Source: Brotonthovivens ammoniilytica (GTDB lineage: Bacteria > Bacillota > Clostridia > Lachnospirales > Lachnospiraceae). Taken from it: 64,000 nt of DNA. A program made the translations under genes and the position numbers. The notes beneath the pieces were generated by a model. That model had not been told where the DNA came from and did no database searches. It saw only the letters and a program-made list of their open reading frames with translations. Shown piece by piece: positions 8,445-17,538 of the stretch; the first letter of the stretch is position 1; each line of letters opens with the position of its first letter. The stretch spans positions 682,001-746,000 of the forward strand of contig NZ_JAOQJQ010000001.1 in the NCBI RefSeq assembly GCF_025566885.1, given 5' to 3'.

Positions 8445-9722
8445 TCAGCTTTGCTGACAATATTCTATTCCCAAGCGCTGCACATCTGATATACTGATTC
8501 CTGCCAGATATCCTGTAGACCACGCAATCTGAAGGTTAAATCCCCCGGTCAGCGCATCAACGTCCAGAATTTCTCCGGCAAAATGCAGATTTTTTACTAT
8601 TTTAGACTCCATTGTGGACGGATTGACTTCTTTTACCGAAACACCGCCCCGGGTAATAACAGCTTCCTGAAAACCTCTTGTTCCGGTAATTGTACACGGA
8701 AATGCTTTTAATAATTCAACAAGATCGAGACGTTCTTCCTTTGTAATACTGTTTACCTGTTTGTCAGGATCAATCCCTGATAATTCAATAATCACGGAAA
8801 TCATTTTTGCAGGAAGCAGCTTTCCTATCACATTCTTAAAAGCTCTGTTGGGATTCTCCTGAAAATCCCGGCAGATCCGCTTATCCAGCTGTTCCTTTGT
8901 AAGGGCCGGCTTTAAATCAATCAAAAGCTGCGTTTCGCCATGATAAATGGCATCATTGGCCACGGCGCTGGCGCTTAAAATCAGCGGTCCGCTGACTCCA
9001 AAATGAGTAAACAGCATTTCGCCAAACCCCTGAAACAATTCTCTTTTTCCCTTTTTTAATACAACGGATACGTTTTTCAGTGACAGCCCCTGCATTTCCT
9101 TAATATAAGCTTCTTTCACTTCCAGAGGAACCAGCGACGGTTTTGGCTCAAGAACGGTATGGCCTGCCTGTGCGGCCAGCTCATAAGCCTGTCCGTCTGA
9201 ACCGGTTACCGGATACGAACAGCCTCCCGCTGCCAGAATCACACTATGGGCATTCCATACTTTCTTTTTTCCATTACAGAGGGCTTCCACACCTGTAACC
9301 TGCTGATTAGAAATCAGTAATTTCGTCACTTTTGTATTATAACAGATTTCCACCTGATAATTTTTTAAAATTTTATGAAAGGTTTTGATCACATCCGAAG
9401 AATGATCTGACAGGGGAAACACCCGGTTTCCACGCTCAGTTTTTAATTTCAGTCCATAATCTTCCATCAGCTGCATAACAGCCTGATTGTCAAAGGCATA
9501 GATACTGCTGTATAAAAACTTGCTGTTGCGGACAAATGATGCAAACAATGTATCAAGATCCGATGCATTGGTCAGATTGCAGCGTCCTTTTCCTGTAATA
9601 TAAAGTTTTTTTCCCAGCTTTTCATTCCGTTCAAGAAGCAGCACGTTATGTCCGCAGAGAGCGGCGCCATAGGCAGCCATCATTCCGGCCGCTCCTCCTC
9701 CTATTATAATTACATCACTCAT
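8445..9722 (-). CDS. HI0933/BaiN-like NAD(P)/FAD-dependent oxidoreductase
   Basis: A 425-residue flavoprotein with an N-terminal FAD-binding GGGAAGMMAAYGAA motif, KLYITGKGRCNLTN and, near the C-terminus, AGEILDVDALTGGFNLQIAWSTG, all hallmarks of the HI0933 (YhiN) family. BaiN of Clostridium scindens belongs here and was reported to act on bile-acid intermediates, but most members have no known substrate, so no function is assigned. GGAGGATC precedes the ATG, which overlaps the RpiR regulator by four bases. Confidence 0.85.
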   Translation of the reverse strand: MSDVIIIGGGAAGMMAAYGAALCGHNVLLLERNEKLGKKLYITGKGRCNLTNASDLDTLFASFVRNSKFLYSSIYAFDNQAVMQLMEDYGLKLKTERGNRVFPLSDHSSDVIKTFHKILKNYQVEICYNTKVTKLLISNQQVTGVEALCNGKKKVWNAHSVILAAGGCSYPVTGSDGQAYELAAQAGHTVLEPKPSLVPLEVKEAYIKEMQGLSLKNVSVVLKKGKRELFQGFGEMLFTHFGVSGPLILSASAVANDAIYHGETQLLIDLKPALTKEQLDKRICRDFQENPNRAFKNVIGKLLPAKMISVIIELSGIDPDKQVNSITKEERLDLVELLKAFPCTITGTRGFQEAVITRGGVSVKEVNPSTMESKIVKNLHFAGEILDVDALTGGFNLQIAWSTGYLAGISISDVQRLGIEYCQQS

Positions 9723-10642
9723 GGAAGATCCTCCAGTCTGGCATACCGCATCTTCATATGATCGTCGATATGATTAATTTCATCATTTTCATAAACCTGA
9801 TATTCATCCCAGATATCCTCAAGCATCTCAAGGGTCTTGGCTACCTCTCCCTGCTTTTTCATGCAGAGGGCAACAATCAGTGCATTAATCACACTTAAAG
9901 GGGCCACCAGAGAATCTACAATGGAAGCCATATCACTTTTTGCAATCAAATTACAGGAGGAATACAGATTCATAGGAGAATGAATGCTGTCTGTCAGCGT
10001 AATTACTTTGGCGCTTCTGTTATTGGCAAACTCCATTGCTTTTAAAGTACGCATGGAATAACGTGGAAAACTGATGCCGATAATGACATCCTCTTCACTG
10101 ATTCGAACCATCTGTTCAAATAATTCACTGGAATTATTTGTATGAAGAAGGTGAACATTATCAAACATCAGGTTAAAGTAAAAGGCTAGAAAGCTTGCTA
10201 AAGGAGCACAGCTTCGAATGCCGATAATATAAATATGTTTTGCATTTAAGATAATATCAAGAGCCAGCTCAAAGGCATTCTGGTCAATATCATCCAACGT
10301 GCTTTTTATTTTTTCCGCATCGGATTGAAGCACGGTTTCTAGAATTTTTGACTGACTGATTCTTCCGTAAGTAACCTCCATCCTCTGAATGGAATTTAAT
10401 TTATTGCGAACCAGTTCTTCAAGTGCCTTCTGAAACTCCGGATATCCTTTGTATCCAAGATAAGTGGCAAAACGCACCACTGTGGACTCACTGACACCTA
10501 CAATTTTTCCCAGCTTTTCCGCGGTCAGAAATACAGCCTTGTCATAGTTATCTGTAATATAGGTGGCCAGAAGTTTCTGCCCTTTGCTCATAGAGCTGTA
10601 TTTTTCATTTATGCGATTCGTTAATTCATTTGTATTGCTCAT
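9719..10642 (-). CDS. MurR/RpiR-family transcriptional regulator
   Basis: A 307-residue protein with an N-terminal helix-turn-helix of RpiR type (residues ~20-75, LGKIVGVSESTVVRFATYLG) and a C-terminal SIS phosphosugar-binding domain (IIGIRSCAPLASFLAFYFN; VIGISFPRYSMRTLKAMEFA). Such regulators sense sugar phosphates or amino-sugar derivatives; the ligand cannot be told here. It is followed with a four-base overlap by the flavoprotein and preceded by the carboxypeptidase, neither a typical target. GGAGG lies upstream of the ATG. Confidence 0.88.
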   Translation of the reverse strand: MSNTNELTNRINEKYSSMSKGQKLLATYITDNYDKAVFLTAEKLGKIVGVSESTVVRFATYLGYKGYPEFQKALEELVRNKLNSIQRMEVTYGRISQSKILETVLQSDAEKIKSTLDDIDQNAFELALDIILNAKHIYIIGIRSCAPLASFLAFYFNLMFDNVHLLHTNNSSELFEQMVRISEEDVIIGISFPRYSMRTLKAMEFANNRSAKVITLTDSIHSPMNLYSSCNLIAKSDMASIVDSLVAPLSVINALIVALCMKKQGEVAKTLEMLEDIWDEYQVYENDEINHIDDHMKMRYARLEDLP

Positions 10643-10683
10643 ACCAAAACCTCCACCGGGTTACAGTATAGCATTTTCCGTTT

Positions 10684-11985
10684 TTATTGAGAAGCTTTTT
10701 GAAGGAATTCCTGCAAAAACTGTTCCACGCACCATCCCAGGTCAAAGGCTGTCACATTTTCGTTGACAAAAAGTTTTTTAGAACCAATATATGTATCATT
10801 TACATAATAGTTTGCCGTACCTGCTTCCTGACCTTTTTTCAGCGGTGCATGCAGCGTATCCGGACAATCATAAGTAACGGATATCTGATCTGAATCCGAA
10901 ATGAGACAGGAAATTTCTTTTTCTTCTTCTTTTAAATTTACGTTCTTTGGAAACTCATACTTTTCTGATTCTTTTTTTACCCCGCCGGATATTTTTATTT
11001 CAGGAATCTCTTCGTCTTTACTGATCACCTGTTTTTCATAGTTTTCATTTCCGTAAGCAATCAGTTTTTTGGAATCTGACCATTTATAGCTTTTGTGATT
11101 AGGCCAGCCGCAGGCAAGCAACGCTAGTGTATAAACCCTTCCGTTTTCTTTATAGGCACATACATAGCAGTAACCGGCCTTTGCTGTGTAGCCTGTTTTT
11201 CCGCTGACGGCCCCCTTTTGCATACTTAAGAAACTGTTTTTGTTAGACAGCTGATACGTATGCTTCTTTTTCAGATCTGTAAACGTATGATTTTTTGCCT
11301 GGGTAATTTCCAAAAAGGTATCATTTTTAATACAGTAACTCATAATTTTAGCAAGATCATAGGCGGTAGTTCCATGATCCCCTCCATCATCCGAGCCATC
11401 CAGTCCATTAGGTGTCACGAAATGACTGTTTTCACACCCTAGCTCCTCTGCCTTTTCATTCATCATTTTTGCAAAATTTTCTACAGAGCCTCCCAGTGCT
11501 TCTGCAATCACAACTGCGGAATCATTATGGGATTCCAGCATCAGTGAATACAGAAGATCTTTCAGATAAAACTGATCTCCCTTGGAAAATCCGCATTTTG
11601 TCTCCGGCATTTTGCAGGCATATTCAGATACCGTACAGATCTGATCCATGCTGCCATTTTCAATGGCAAGTATACAGGTCAGAATTTTTGTTGTACTTGC
11701 ATTGGGCATCACTGTGTCCTGATTTTTTCCATATAAAATCCGGTTATTTTCTCCATCTATTAATACGGCTGACTTTGCATACAGTCCAAGGTCCTTTTGC
11801 TGGTCAGTTTTGGCCTCCTTTTCTCCCCCCTGTTCTTCCGTTTTCTGTTCCTGTGCCAGAATCAGATGGCTGGAAACAGAAAATACGGCAAGCTGGCAGA
11901 CAAGCAGAAAGCAGACAAGAATTCTTTTAAATTTTCTTTGTTTCACAGATGATATCCAGTCCGTTTTTCTATACTTTATGGCCAA
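10684..11985 (-). CDS. D-alanyl-D-alanine carboxypeptidase (PBP5/DacF type)
   Basis: Trims the terminal D-Ala of peptidoglycan stem peptides outside the membrane. All three penicillin-binding motifs are present: STTK (NASTTKILTC), SHN (ESHNDSAVV) and KTG (VSGKTGYTAKAG). The N-terminus has a basic stretch, then ILVCFLLVCQLAVFSV and an SSHLILAQ cleavage-like end, a signal peptide. A C-terminal PBP5-type beta domain covers the last ~100 residues. The frame begins at a TTG (11985) with no good ribosome site; a GTG at 11946 directly before KQRKFKR is an equal candidate. The length is usual for DacF-like enzymes. Confidence 0.88.
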   Translation of the reverse strand: MAIKYRKTDWISSVKQRKFKRILVCFLLVCQLAVFSVSSHLILAQEQKTEEQGGEKEAKTDQQKDLGLYAKSAVLIDGENNRILYGKNQDTVMPNASTTKILTCILAIENGSMDQICTVSEYACKMPETKCGFSKGDQFYLKDLLYSLMLESHNDSAVVIAEALGGSVENFAKMMNEKAEELGCENSHFVTPNGLDGSDDGGDHGTTAYDLAKIMSYCIKNDTFLEITQAKNHTFTDLKKKHTYQLSNKNSFLSMQKGAVSGKTGYTAKAGYCYVCAYKENGRVYTLALLACGWPNHKSYKWSDSKKLIAYGNENYEKQVISKDEEIPEIKISGGVKKESEKYEFPKNVNLKEEEKEISCLISDSDQISVTYDCPDTLHAPLKKGQEAGTANYYVNDTYIGSKKLFVNENVTAFDLGWCVEQFLQEFLQKASQ

Positions 11986-12058
11986 TCCCGTAAAAATATT
12001 ACAAAAAGGACTCTGAAAGTCTGTTTGTGCCGCTCATTGAATACAGGATTTTAAACAT

Positions 12059-12113
12059 GCAAAAGGCAGCTAAAGAACATACAATTTCGTACGTCCCCAG
12101 CTGCTCCTTTTGC
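12059..12113 (-). terminator. Terminator downstream of the hydrogenase operon
   Basis: GCAAAAGGCAGCT (12059-12071) pairs with AGCTGCTCCTTTTGC (12099-12113) with a small bulge. It lies 26 bases past the hydrogenase stop. The T-run after the stem on the minus strand is weak. Confidence 0.55.
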
Positions 12114-12138
12114 CTGCTGTTATTTAAAGGATAGGTAA

Positions 12139-13872
12139 TTACCTTGATGTTGGCATATCCCACGCATCATGATCTGTATGAAGAAGCTCATGTGCTTTGT
12201 GAGATAATGGTTTTTCAAAGAAATCTTTGTACGCTGCAATTACAGACGGATTCTCATGTGAGAAACGAAGGGGATTCTTTTTATCCAGATCGTACAGTCT
12301 TGCTCCACGTACATCAGCCAGTTCCACGCCGTCTGTAATAGGCTGGCCGCCGCCGCCTGCACATCCGCCCGGGCATGCCATGATCTCAACAAAATCATAT
12401 TCTGCTTCGCCGGCCTTAATTCTTTCAATTAGTTTTCTTGCATTTCCAAGTCCGCTGGCAATTGCCGCACGAATGGGAATACCTGCAATCTCAATATTTG
12501 CTTCACGAATGCCTTCCATACCACGAACAATCTGGAATGCATCCGGATCAGGATTTTCTTTATTTAATACAAAGTATGCAGTTCTTAAAGCAGCCTCCAT
12601 AACACCGCCGGTTGCTCCGAAGATAACAGCGGCACCGGTACCTGCCCCAAGAGGCATATCAAACTCTTCTTCCGGAAGTAACGCCGGAGAAATCAGTTCT
12701 GCTTTCAGCATACGATCCAGCTCTCTTGTGGTAAGGGATACATCTACATCCTGTCCTGCACCTGCATCATTCATAACCGGAAGGGCACACTCTGCTTTTT
12801 TAGCGGTACATGGCATAATAGATACAGAAAAGATTCTTGAAGGATCTACATCCAGAACCTGAGCATAATAGGATTTCGCAACCGCGCCAAACATCTGCTG
12901 CGGAGATTTTGCAGTAGACAGCTGATCTGTCATTTCCGGATACTGGGATTTTAAGAAACGAACCCATCCCGGACAGCAGGATGTATACATGGGCCATTTA
13001 TACTGATCGCGGTGTGTCATTCTCTCTAGAAACTCATTTCCTTCTTCCATAATCGTAAGATCGGCACTGAAATTGGTATCAAATACATAATCCACACCTA
13101 CAGCACGAACAGCTGCCGCCATACGTTTTTCTGTTGCCATGGAAGCAGGAAGTCCAAGACCTTCTCCCCATGCTGCACGAACAGCCGGAGCGATCTGCAC
13201 AACAACAATTTTATCCGGATCATGAACGGCATCCATAACTTTCTGGATATCATCTCTTTCATGAAGTGCTCCGGTAGGACAATGTGTAATACACTGACCG
13301 CAGACTGCACAGTCCGCATCTGTGATTTTACGCATTTTAGATACATCTACATTGGTACGCTTTCCTGTATTTACAATATCCCAGATATTTAAACTCTGTA
13401 CTTTATCACAAATCTGCACGCAGCGCATACATTTGATACATTTGCTTGCATCTCTGATCAGCGGAAAATCTTCCTGCCATTCAAATGGAGAGTAATCCTG
13501 GTCAAAAGGAACGTCATTAATGTTCAGATCAGAAGCGATCTGCTGTAAGGTACAGTTTCCGTTTCTCTGACAGGCTGCGCACCGGTAGTCATGCTGTGAC
13601 AGTATAAACTGTACATTCATTCTTCTTGCATACTGGGCTTTCCTGCTGTTTGTATAAACAACCATACCTTCTTCTACTTTTGTATTACAGGATGCTACCA
13701 GTGTCTCTTTACCTTCTACTTCTACACAACAGACACGGCATGCACCGATTTCATTAATTTCTTTCAGATAACAAAGAGTAGGGATTTTAATACCAACAGT
13801 TGCAGCGGCAGTTAAAATTGTAGTACCCTCCGGTACCTGAACTTTTTTATTATTAATTGTTAAATTTACCAT
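12139..13872 (-). CDS. [FeFe] hydrogenase catalytic subunit, multi-cluster (group A)
   Basis: A 577-residue enzyme for reversible proton reduction. Order: an N-terminal 2Fe-2S ferredoxin domain (NEIGACRVCCVEVEG), a His/Cys cluster segment (HDYRCAACQRNGNC), two 4Fe-4S motifs (CIKCMRCVQIC; CAVCGQCITHCPTGA), then the H-cluster domain with TSCCPGWVRF, MPCTAKKAEC and ACPGGCAGGGGQP. The C-terminal small subunit-like segment is fused (NPSVIAAYKDFFEKPLSHKAHELLHT). The ATG at 13872 follows GAGGAGGCAG and overlaps the preceding gene by seven bases. No HydE/F/G maturases are in the window. Pairing with the upstream NAD(P)H flavoprotein suggests a nucleotide-linked hydrogenase. Confidence 0.93.
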   Translation of the reverse strand: MVNLTINNKKVQVPEGTTILTAAATVGIKIPTLCYLKEINEIGACRVCCVEVEGKETLVASCNTKVEEGMVVYTNSRKAQYARRMNVQFILSQHDYRCAACQRNGNCTLQQIASDLNINDVPFDQDYSPFEWQEDFPLIRDASKCIKCMRCVQICDKVQSLNIWDIVNTGKRTNVDVSKMRKITDADCAVCGQCITHCPTGALHERDDIQKVMDAVHDPDKIVVVQIAPAVRAAWGEGLGLPASMATEKRMAAAVRAVGVDYVFDTNFSADLTIMEEGNEFLERMTHRDQYKWPMYTSCCPGWVRFLKSQYPEMTDQLSTAKSPQQMFGAVAKSYYAQVLDVDPSRIFSVSIMPCTAKKAECALPVMNDAGAGQDVDVSLTTRELDRMLKAELISPALLPEEEFDMPLGAGTGAAVIFGATGGVMEAALRTAYFVLNKENPDPDAFQIVRGMEGIREANIEIAGIPIRAAIASGLGNARKLIERIKAGEAEYDFVEIMACPGGCAGGGGQPITDGVELADVRGARLYDLDKKNPLRFSHENPSVIAAYKDFFEKPLSHKAHELLHTDHDAWDMPTSR

Positions 13873-15698
13873 CTGTCCTGTCTGCCTCCTCTCAAAACTC
13901 CGCATCCGTGGCGGTCACAGCGCAGACAGCGGCTTGCTTCCTGAACTGCTTCTTCATCACTCATGCTGTATTCAATATGGTCAAAGTTCCGTTTGCGCGC
14001 CCAGGCTTCTTTCTCCGCCAGATTTACACGTCCGCATGGTACTTTATCATTTAATAGTGGTTCCGGAATCTCAACATCCACAGAAATCGGATGGTGGTAT
14101 CCAAGATATTCATCAATATTTGCCGCAGCAACTTTACCTGCGCCGATAGCTTTGATTACAGTTGACGGACCGGATACGCAGTCGCCCCCTGCATAAATGC
14201 CAACCATATTTAAAGCGCCTGTTTCGTCTGCACAGAGACGTCCGCGGTTTGCAGCAATACCAAAATCTTCAAATGGTTTGGAAACGATATCCTGTCCGAT
14301 TGCCACAAGAACCACATCACATTCCATTCTCTCTTCCGGTTTATTGGCTTTTCTTGGTGCAGGTCTTCCGCCCTTTACAGGACCGATGATCTGAGGCTGC
14401 ACCCAGAGAGCACAGGCATTTCCTGAAGCGTCAGCTTCCACCCTGAGGGGTGCTTTTAATGTTACCAGCTCGATACCTTCTGCAATTGCGCCTTCTACTT
14501 CTTCCGGCAGGGCAGTCATATCTTCCTGACGTCTTCTGTATACAATACTTACTGTTTTTGCATTTGCACGCATTGCAGTTCTTGCACAGTCCATAGCAAC
14601 GTTTCCGCCGCCAACAACAACAACACGTTTTCCGGTAAAGTCAGGATAATTGTTATCTCCGATTTCACGAAGCATATCGACAGCTGAAATCACATTGCTG
14701 CTGTCTTCCCCTTCCAGACCCAGTTTTTTGTCTGTATGAGCGCCGATTGCCATATATACTGCATCGTAATCATGACGGATTTTTTCGATTTCCGCTGTTC
14801 CGATATTGGCATTTAATTTTACTTCTACACCAGTGGAAAGAATTGCATCAATGTCTTCCTGGAGTCTTTCCCTTGGGAACCTGTAATTTGGAATACCATA
14901 CCGAAGCATACCGCCAAGCTGAGCTTTTTCTTCAAATACAGTTGTCTGATGTCCCATCAGCTGTAAAAAATATGCTGCTGTCAGTCCACTTGGGCCGCCG
15001 CCGATAATGGCAACTTTTTTGCCGGTAGACGGAGCACATGCCGGTGTGGGCACTGTATTGGTAGGTGCCTGATCTACAATATAACGTTTCATGCCCCGGA
15101 TATTTACGGAATCATCAATCATATTGCGGCGGCATCTTGCTTCACATGGATGCTCACAGATCAGTGCACATGCTGTAGGGAACGGATTGTCCTTCCGGAT
15201 CAGACGGACTGCATCTGCACAACGTCCTTCACCTGCCAGCGCAATATATCCCGGAATGTCCACATTTGCAGGACACAGCGTAACACACGGAATTGGCTGC
15301 TCAAAAGTACCTGTGCATTTATGTTCTTTTACATGAGATATGTAATCTTCTTTAAATCCTTCAAATCCTGCCAGAATCATTCTAGCTGACTCAAATCCAA
15401 TAGCACAGTCTGCAGAATTTTTAATATTTTCTGCTGTTTTTTCAATTAAATCCAGCGTTCTCATGGTTGCGGTATTATCCAATACGCTCTCCATAAGCTC
15501 TTCCAATTTTCCAAGCCCTACACGGCATGGAACACATTTGCCACATGTCTGTGCATGGCAAACTTTCAAAAATGCTAATTGCATGTCTACAGGACAGACC
15601 CCTGGTGGATTAGCGACGATTCGCTGTGTAAATTCTTTCATCAGTTTTTCTGTGGTAGAATTTACTTTGTCTGTAGAAACTACTGATAACCTGCTCAT
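13866..15698 (-). CDS. NuoF-type Fe-S domain fused to GltD-like NAD(P)H oxidoreductase (hydrogenase partner)
   Basis: A 610-residue fusion. Residues ~40-125 match only the C-terminal cluster domain of NuoF (C52, C55, C58 in CGKCVPC, then C98 in SADCAIG, the N3-cluster spacing). The rest is GltD-like: a cysteine-rich entry (CVTLCPANVDIPG; CALICEHPCEARCRR), an FAD site (VAIIGGGPSGLTAAYF), an NAD(P) site (VVVVGGGNVAMDCART) and a closing VAIGQDI / YAGGDCVSGPSTVI region. The FMN/NADH Rossmann part of NuoF is missing. It is co-transcribed with the hydrogenase, so it probably passes electrons between NAD(P)H and the Fe-S chain; bifurcation with ferredoxin is possible but unproven. TTTAGGAGG precedes the ATG. 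Confidence 0.85.
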   Translation of the reverse strand: MSRLSVVSTDKVNSTTEKLMKEFTQRIVANPPGVCPVDMQLAFLKVCHAQTCGKCVPCRVGLGKLEELMESVLDNTATMRTLDLIEKTAENIKNSADCAIGFESARMILAGFEGFKEDYISHVKEHKCTGTFEQPIPCVTLCPANVDIPGYIALAGEGRCADAVRLIRKDNPFPTACALICEHPCEARCRRNMIDDSVNIRGMKRYIVDQAPTNTVPTPACAPSTGKKVAIIGGGPSGLTAAYFLQLMGHQTTVFEEKAQLGGMLRYGIPNYRFPRERLQEDIDAILSTGVEVKLNANIGTAEIEKIRHDYDAVYMAIGAHTDKKLGLEGEDSSNVISAVDMLREIGDNNYPDFTGKRVVVVGGGNVAMDCARTAMRANAKTVSIVYRRRQEDMTALPEEVEGAIAEGIELVTLKAPLRVEADASGNACALWVQPQIIGPVKGGRPAPRKANKPEERMECDVVLVAIGQDIVSKPFEDFGIAANRGRLCADETGALNMVGIYAGGDCVSGPSTVIKAIGAGKVAAANIDEYLGYHHPISVDVEIPEPLLNDKVPCGRVNLAEKEAWARKRNFDHIEYSMSDEEAVQEASRCLRCDRHGCGVLRGGRQDRW

Positions 15699-16143
15699 AT
15701 CCTATCCTCCTAAATTTTTTCTTATAAATAATTTTTATCTATAAGAAATAAGCCGTAGTTATTTAAAGGCCCTTTTTCTTTTGTTAAAGATGAACAAAAA
15801 ATGGAAATGGAACCCCCAAATATCTTAACACTTATTCTAAAGGATAATCCCATTTAATACAATACTAACTATTGTGCAAGTCAATGATGGATTCGTAAGT
15901 CAATTACAAATATGTAACTCTTTTTTTGTGGAATATGCTGTTCTTTTTAATTGTTTTTTGTGCATATTGGTTTCTTTTAAAATTGTATTAATATAAATAC
16001 AATCATAATTAACTAATTTTTAATTGGTATCTTTAGTTAATAATACCAATCCGGTGCAATGCTATCCATAAAAGTGAAAAAGAAATACCGGACCTGCCCG
16101 ATATTCCTTTTCCATCTGTATTTTACGAAACACTATTCTATTT
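15699..16143 (-). promoter_or_regulatory. Hydrogenase operon upstream region, candidate promoter and inverted repeats
   Basis: A 445-base AT-rich interval without a gene. On the minus strand a TTGACT (15879-15884) could serve as -35, but no -10 at ideal spacing stands out. TTTTGTT (15779-15785) and AACAAAA (15793-15799) form an inverted repeat with a 7-base spacer, close to but not matching the Rex operator spacing of 8. CTTATA (15721-15726) and TATAAG also form an inverted pair. The right part holds the scpB terminator. Confidence 0.35.
16076..16113 (-). terminator. Intrinsic terminator of the scpA-scpB transcript
   Basis: On the minus strand GAAAAGGAATATCGG pairs with CCGGTATTTCTTTTTC around GCAGGT, with a few wobble pairs, ending in a T-rich run. 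It lies 30 bases past the scpB stop. Confidence 0.7.
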
Positions 16144-16713
16144 CTATACATCTAACTTTAACTGAATCTCCTCCTGGGCTTCCTGCTTAAATTCCTCTAT
16201 TTTTTCCGGGTTTAATACCGGAAGCTCATCTACAGACTGAACCCCAAAGCATCTTAAAAATTCTTCTGTTGTCCCAAGAAGAATCGGACGCCCCGGAACA
16301 TCCAGACGTCCCACTTCTGCCACCAGCTGATATTCCAGCAGCTTATTCACCGCATGACCGCAGGATACCCCCCGGATTTTCTCGATTTCCAGTTTTGTTA
16401 CCGGCTGTTTATATGCAATAATAGAAAGTGTTTCCAGTATCACATCCGTCAGCACATGTTTTTTCGGCTGTTTTGCAATTTTAATGAGATACTCATACAT
16501 TTCAGCCTTCGAGCACATCTGGTAGGAACCGTCAAGCTCCAGTATCTGAATACCATGTCCCGGCCACTGATAGCGCTCCATCATATTTTCTATAATTCTG
16601 CGGGTCTCCTCTTCCGGAAGCTCTAATGCTCTGGCTATTTTAGAAAGTTCCACGGAATCCCCCATGGTAAATAAAATTGATTCAATAACCGCCTCGTATT
16701 TTTCCTGTTCCAT
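16144..16713 (-). CDS. scpB: Segregation and condensation protein B
   Basis: A 189-residue winged-helix protein that joins ScpA and SMC in the condensin complex for chromosome compaction. Visible family features are VIESILFTMGD at the start, LETLSIIAYKQPVTKLEIE and IRGVSCGHAVNKLLE in the winged-helix core, and GRPILLGTTEEFLRCFG. The frame opens at a TTG at 16725, but the ATG at 16713 after GGTGG looks better. The gene directly follows scpA. Confidence 0.93.
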   Translation of the reverse strand: MEQEKYEAVIESILFTMGDSVELSKIARALELPEEETRRIIENMMERYQWPGHGIQILELDGSYQMCSKAEMYEYLIKIAKQPKKHVLTDVILETLSIIAYKQPVTKLEIEKIRGVSCGHAVNKLLEYQLVAEVGRLDVPGRPILLGTTEEFLRCFGVQSVDELPVLNPEKIEEFKQEAQEEIQLKLDV

Positions 16714-16741
16714 ATTCTCCACCAAATGATATCGCTATGAT

Positions 16742-17503
16742 TTAAGAAACTTTAACCGGATCTTTAATATTTGACCGGATTAAAATTTCATCAAATAAAT
16801 GTTCCTGGGTAATGCTGATTTTTCCGGTTTTCATAAGCTCTAAAACAGCCAGAAATGTTACAATTACTTCCGTACGGCTCCTCTGGCGCTCCAAAAGACT
16901 TCGGAAACGAAAACTGGTATGATTTTTTGCATAGATTTCTAGATACTCCATTTTATCTTCCACTGAAACTTCTTCTTTTTCAATTTTGCCAAATTTTGAA
17001 CGAATGGGATCAATTTTATCCACTTGTTTTTTCATTACAGATTGAAAAATCTGATTCAGCTTCTGAAGATTTAGGTCTGCTGTAAGCTCATCCAGATCCA
17101 CAGGCTGTTCATATTTTTTTACTTCCTCCGGAATACTGGGCATTTTAAACAACAGACGGCCGGCGTCCATCTGACGGTCCTTTAACTCATAGGACATATA
17201 TTTATACATTTTATACTGGAGCAGCTGTTCCACCAGCTCTGTCCTGGGATCTTCTGCTTCTTCATCTTCTGCTTCTGCCGGAAGCAGCATCCTGGATTTA
17301 ATGTCCAGCAATGTAGCAGCCATAACAAGAAATTCACTCATAATATTGAGATCCTCTCGCTGCATCTGACGGATATATTCCATATACTGATTTGTAATCT
17401 CTACAATTGGAATATCGTAAATATTTACTTTGTTTTTTTCCAGAAGATGAAGCAGCAGATCCAGCGGCCCCTCAAAAGTTTCCAGTTTCACTTGCAAATC
17501 CAT
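16742..17503 (-). CDS. scpA: Segregation and condensation protein A
   Basis: The kleisin subunit of the SMC-ScpAB condensin, 253 residues. The N-terminal FEGPLDLLLHLLEKNKVNIYDI block is the family signature that contacts the SMC neck; the C-terminal winged helix covers ~170-250 (RSRTEVIVTFLAVLELMKTG). An acidic linker (AEAEDEEAED) lies after the N-terminal helices. It is followed by scpB with a 28-base gap, so the two are co-transcribed. Confidence 0.95.
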   Translation of the reverse strand: MDLQVKLETFEGPLDLLLHLLEKNKVNIYDIPIVEITNQYMEYIRQMQREDLNIMSEFLVMAATLLDIKSRMLLPAEAEDEEAEDPRTELVEQLLQYKMYKYMSYELKDRQMDAGRLLFKMPSIPEEVKKYEQPVDLDELTADLNLQKLNQIFQSVMKKQVDKIDPIRSKFGKIEKEEVSVEDKMEYLEIYAKNHTSFRFRSLLERQRSRTEVIVTFLAVLELMKTGKISITQEHLFDEILIRSNIKDPVKVS

Positions 17504-17538
17504 ATTATTTATCCTTTACTACCAATAACGTACAGATT

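Noticed and set aside
15779..15799. Rex operator in front of the hydrogenase operon
   Set aside because: TTGTT and AACAA are separated by 7 bases, not the usual 8, and the inner TAA/TTA is missing on one side; kept only as an inverted repeat.
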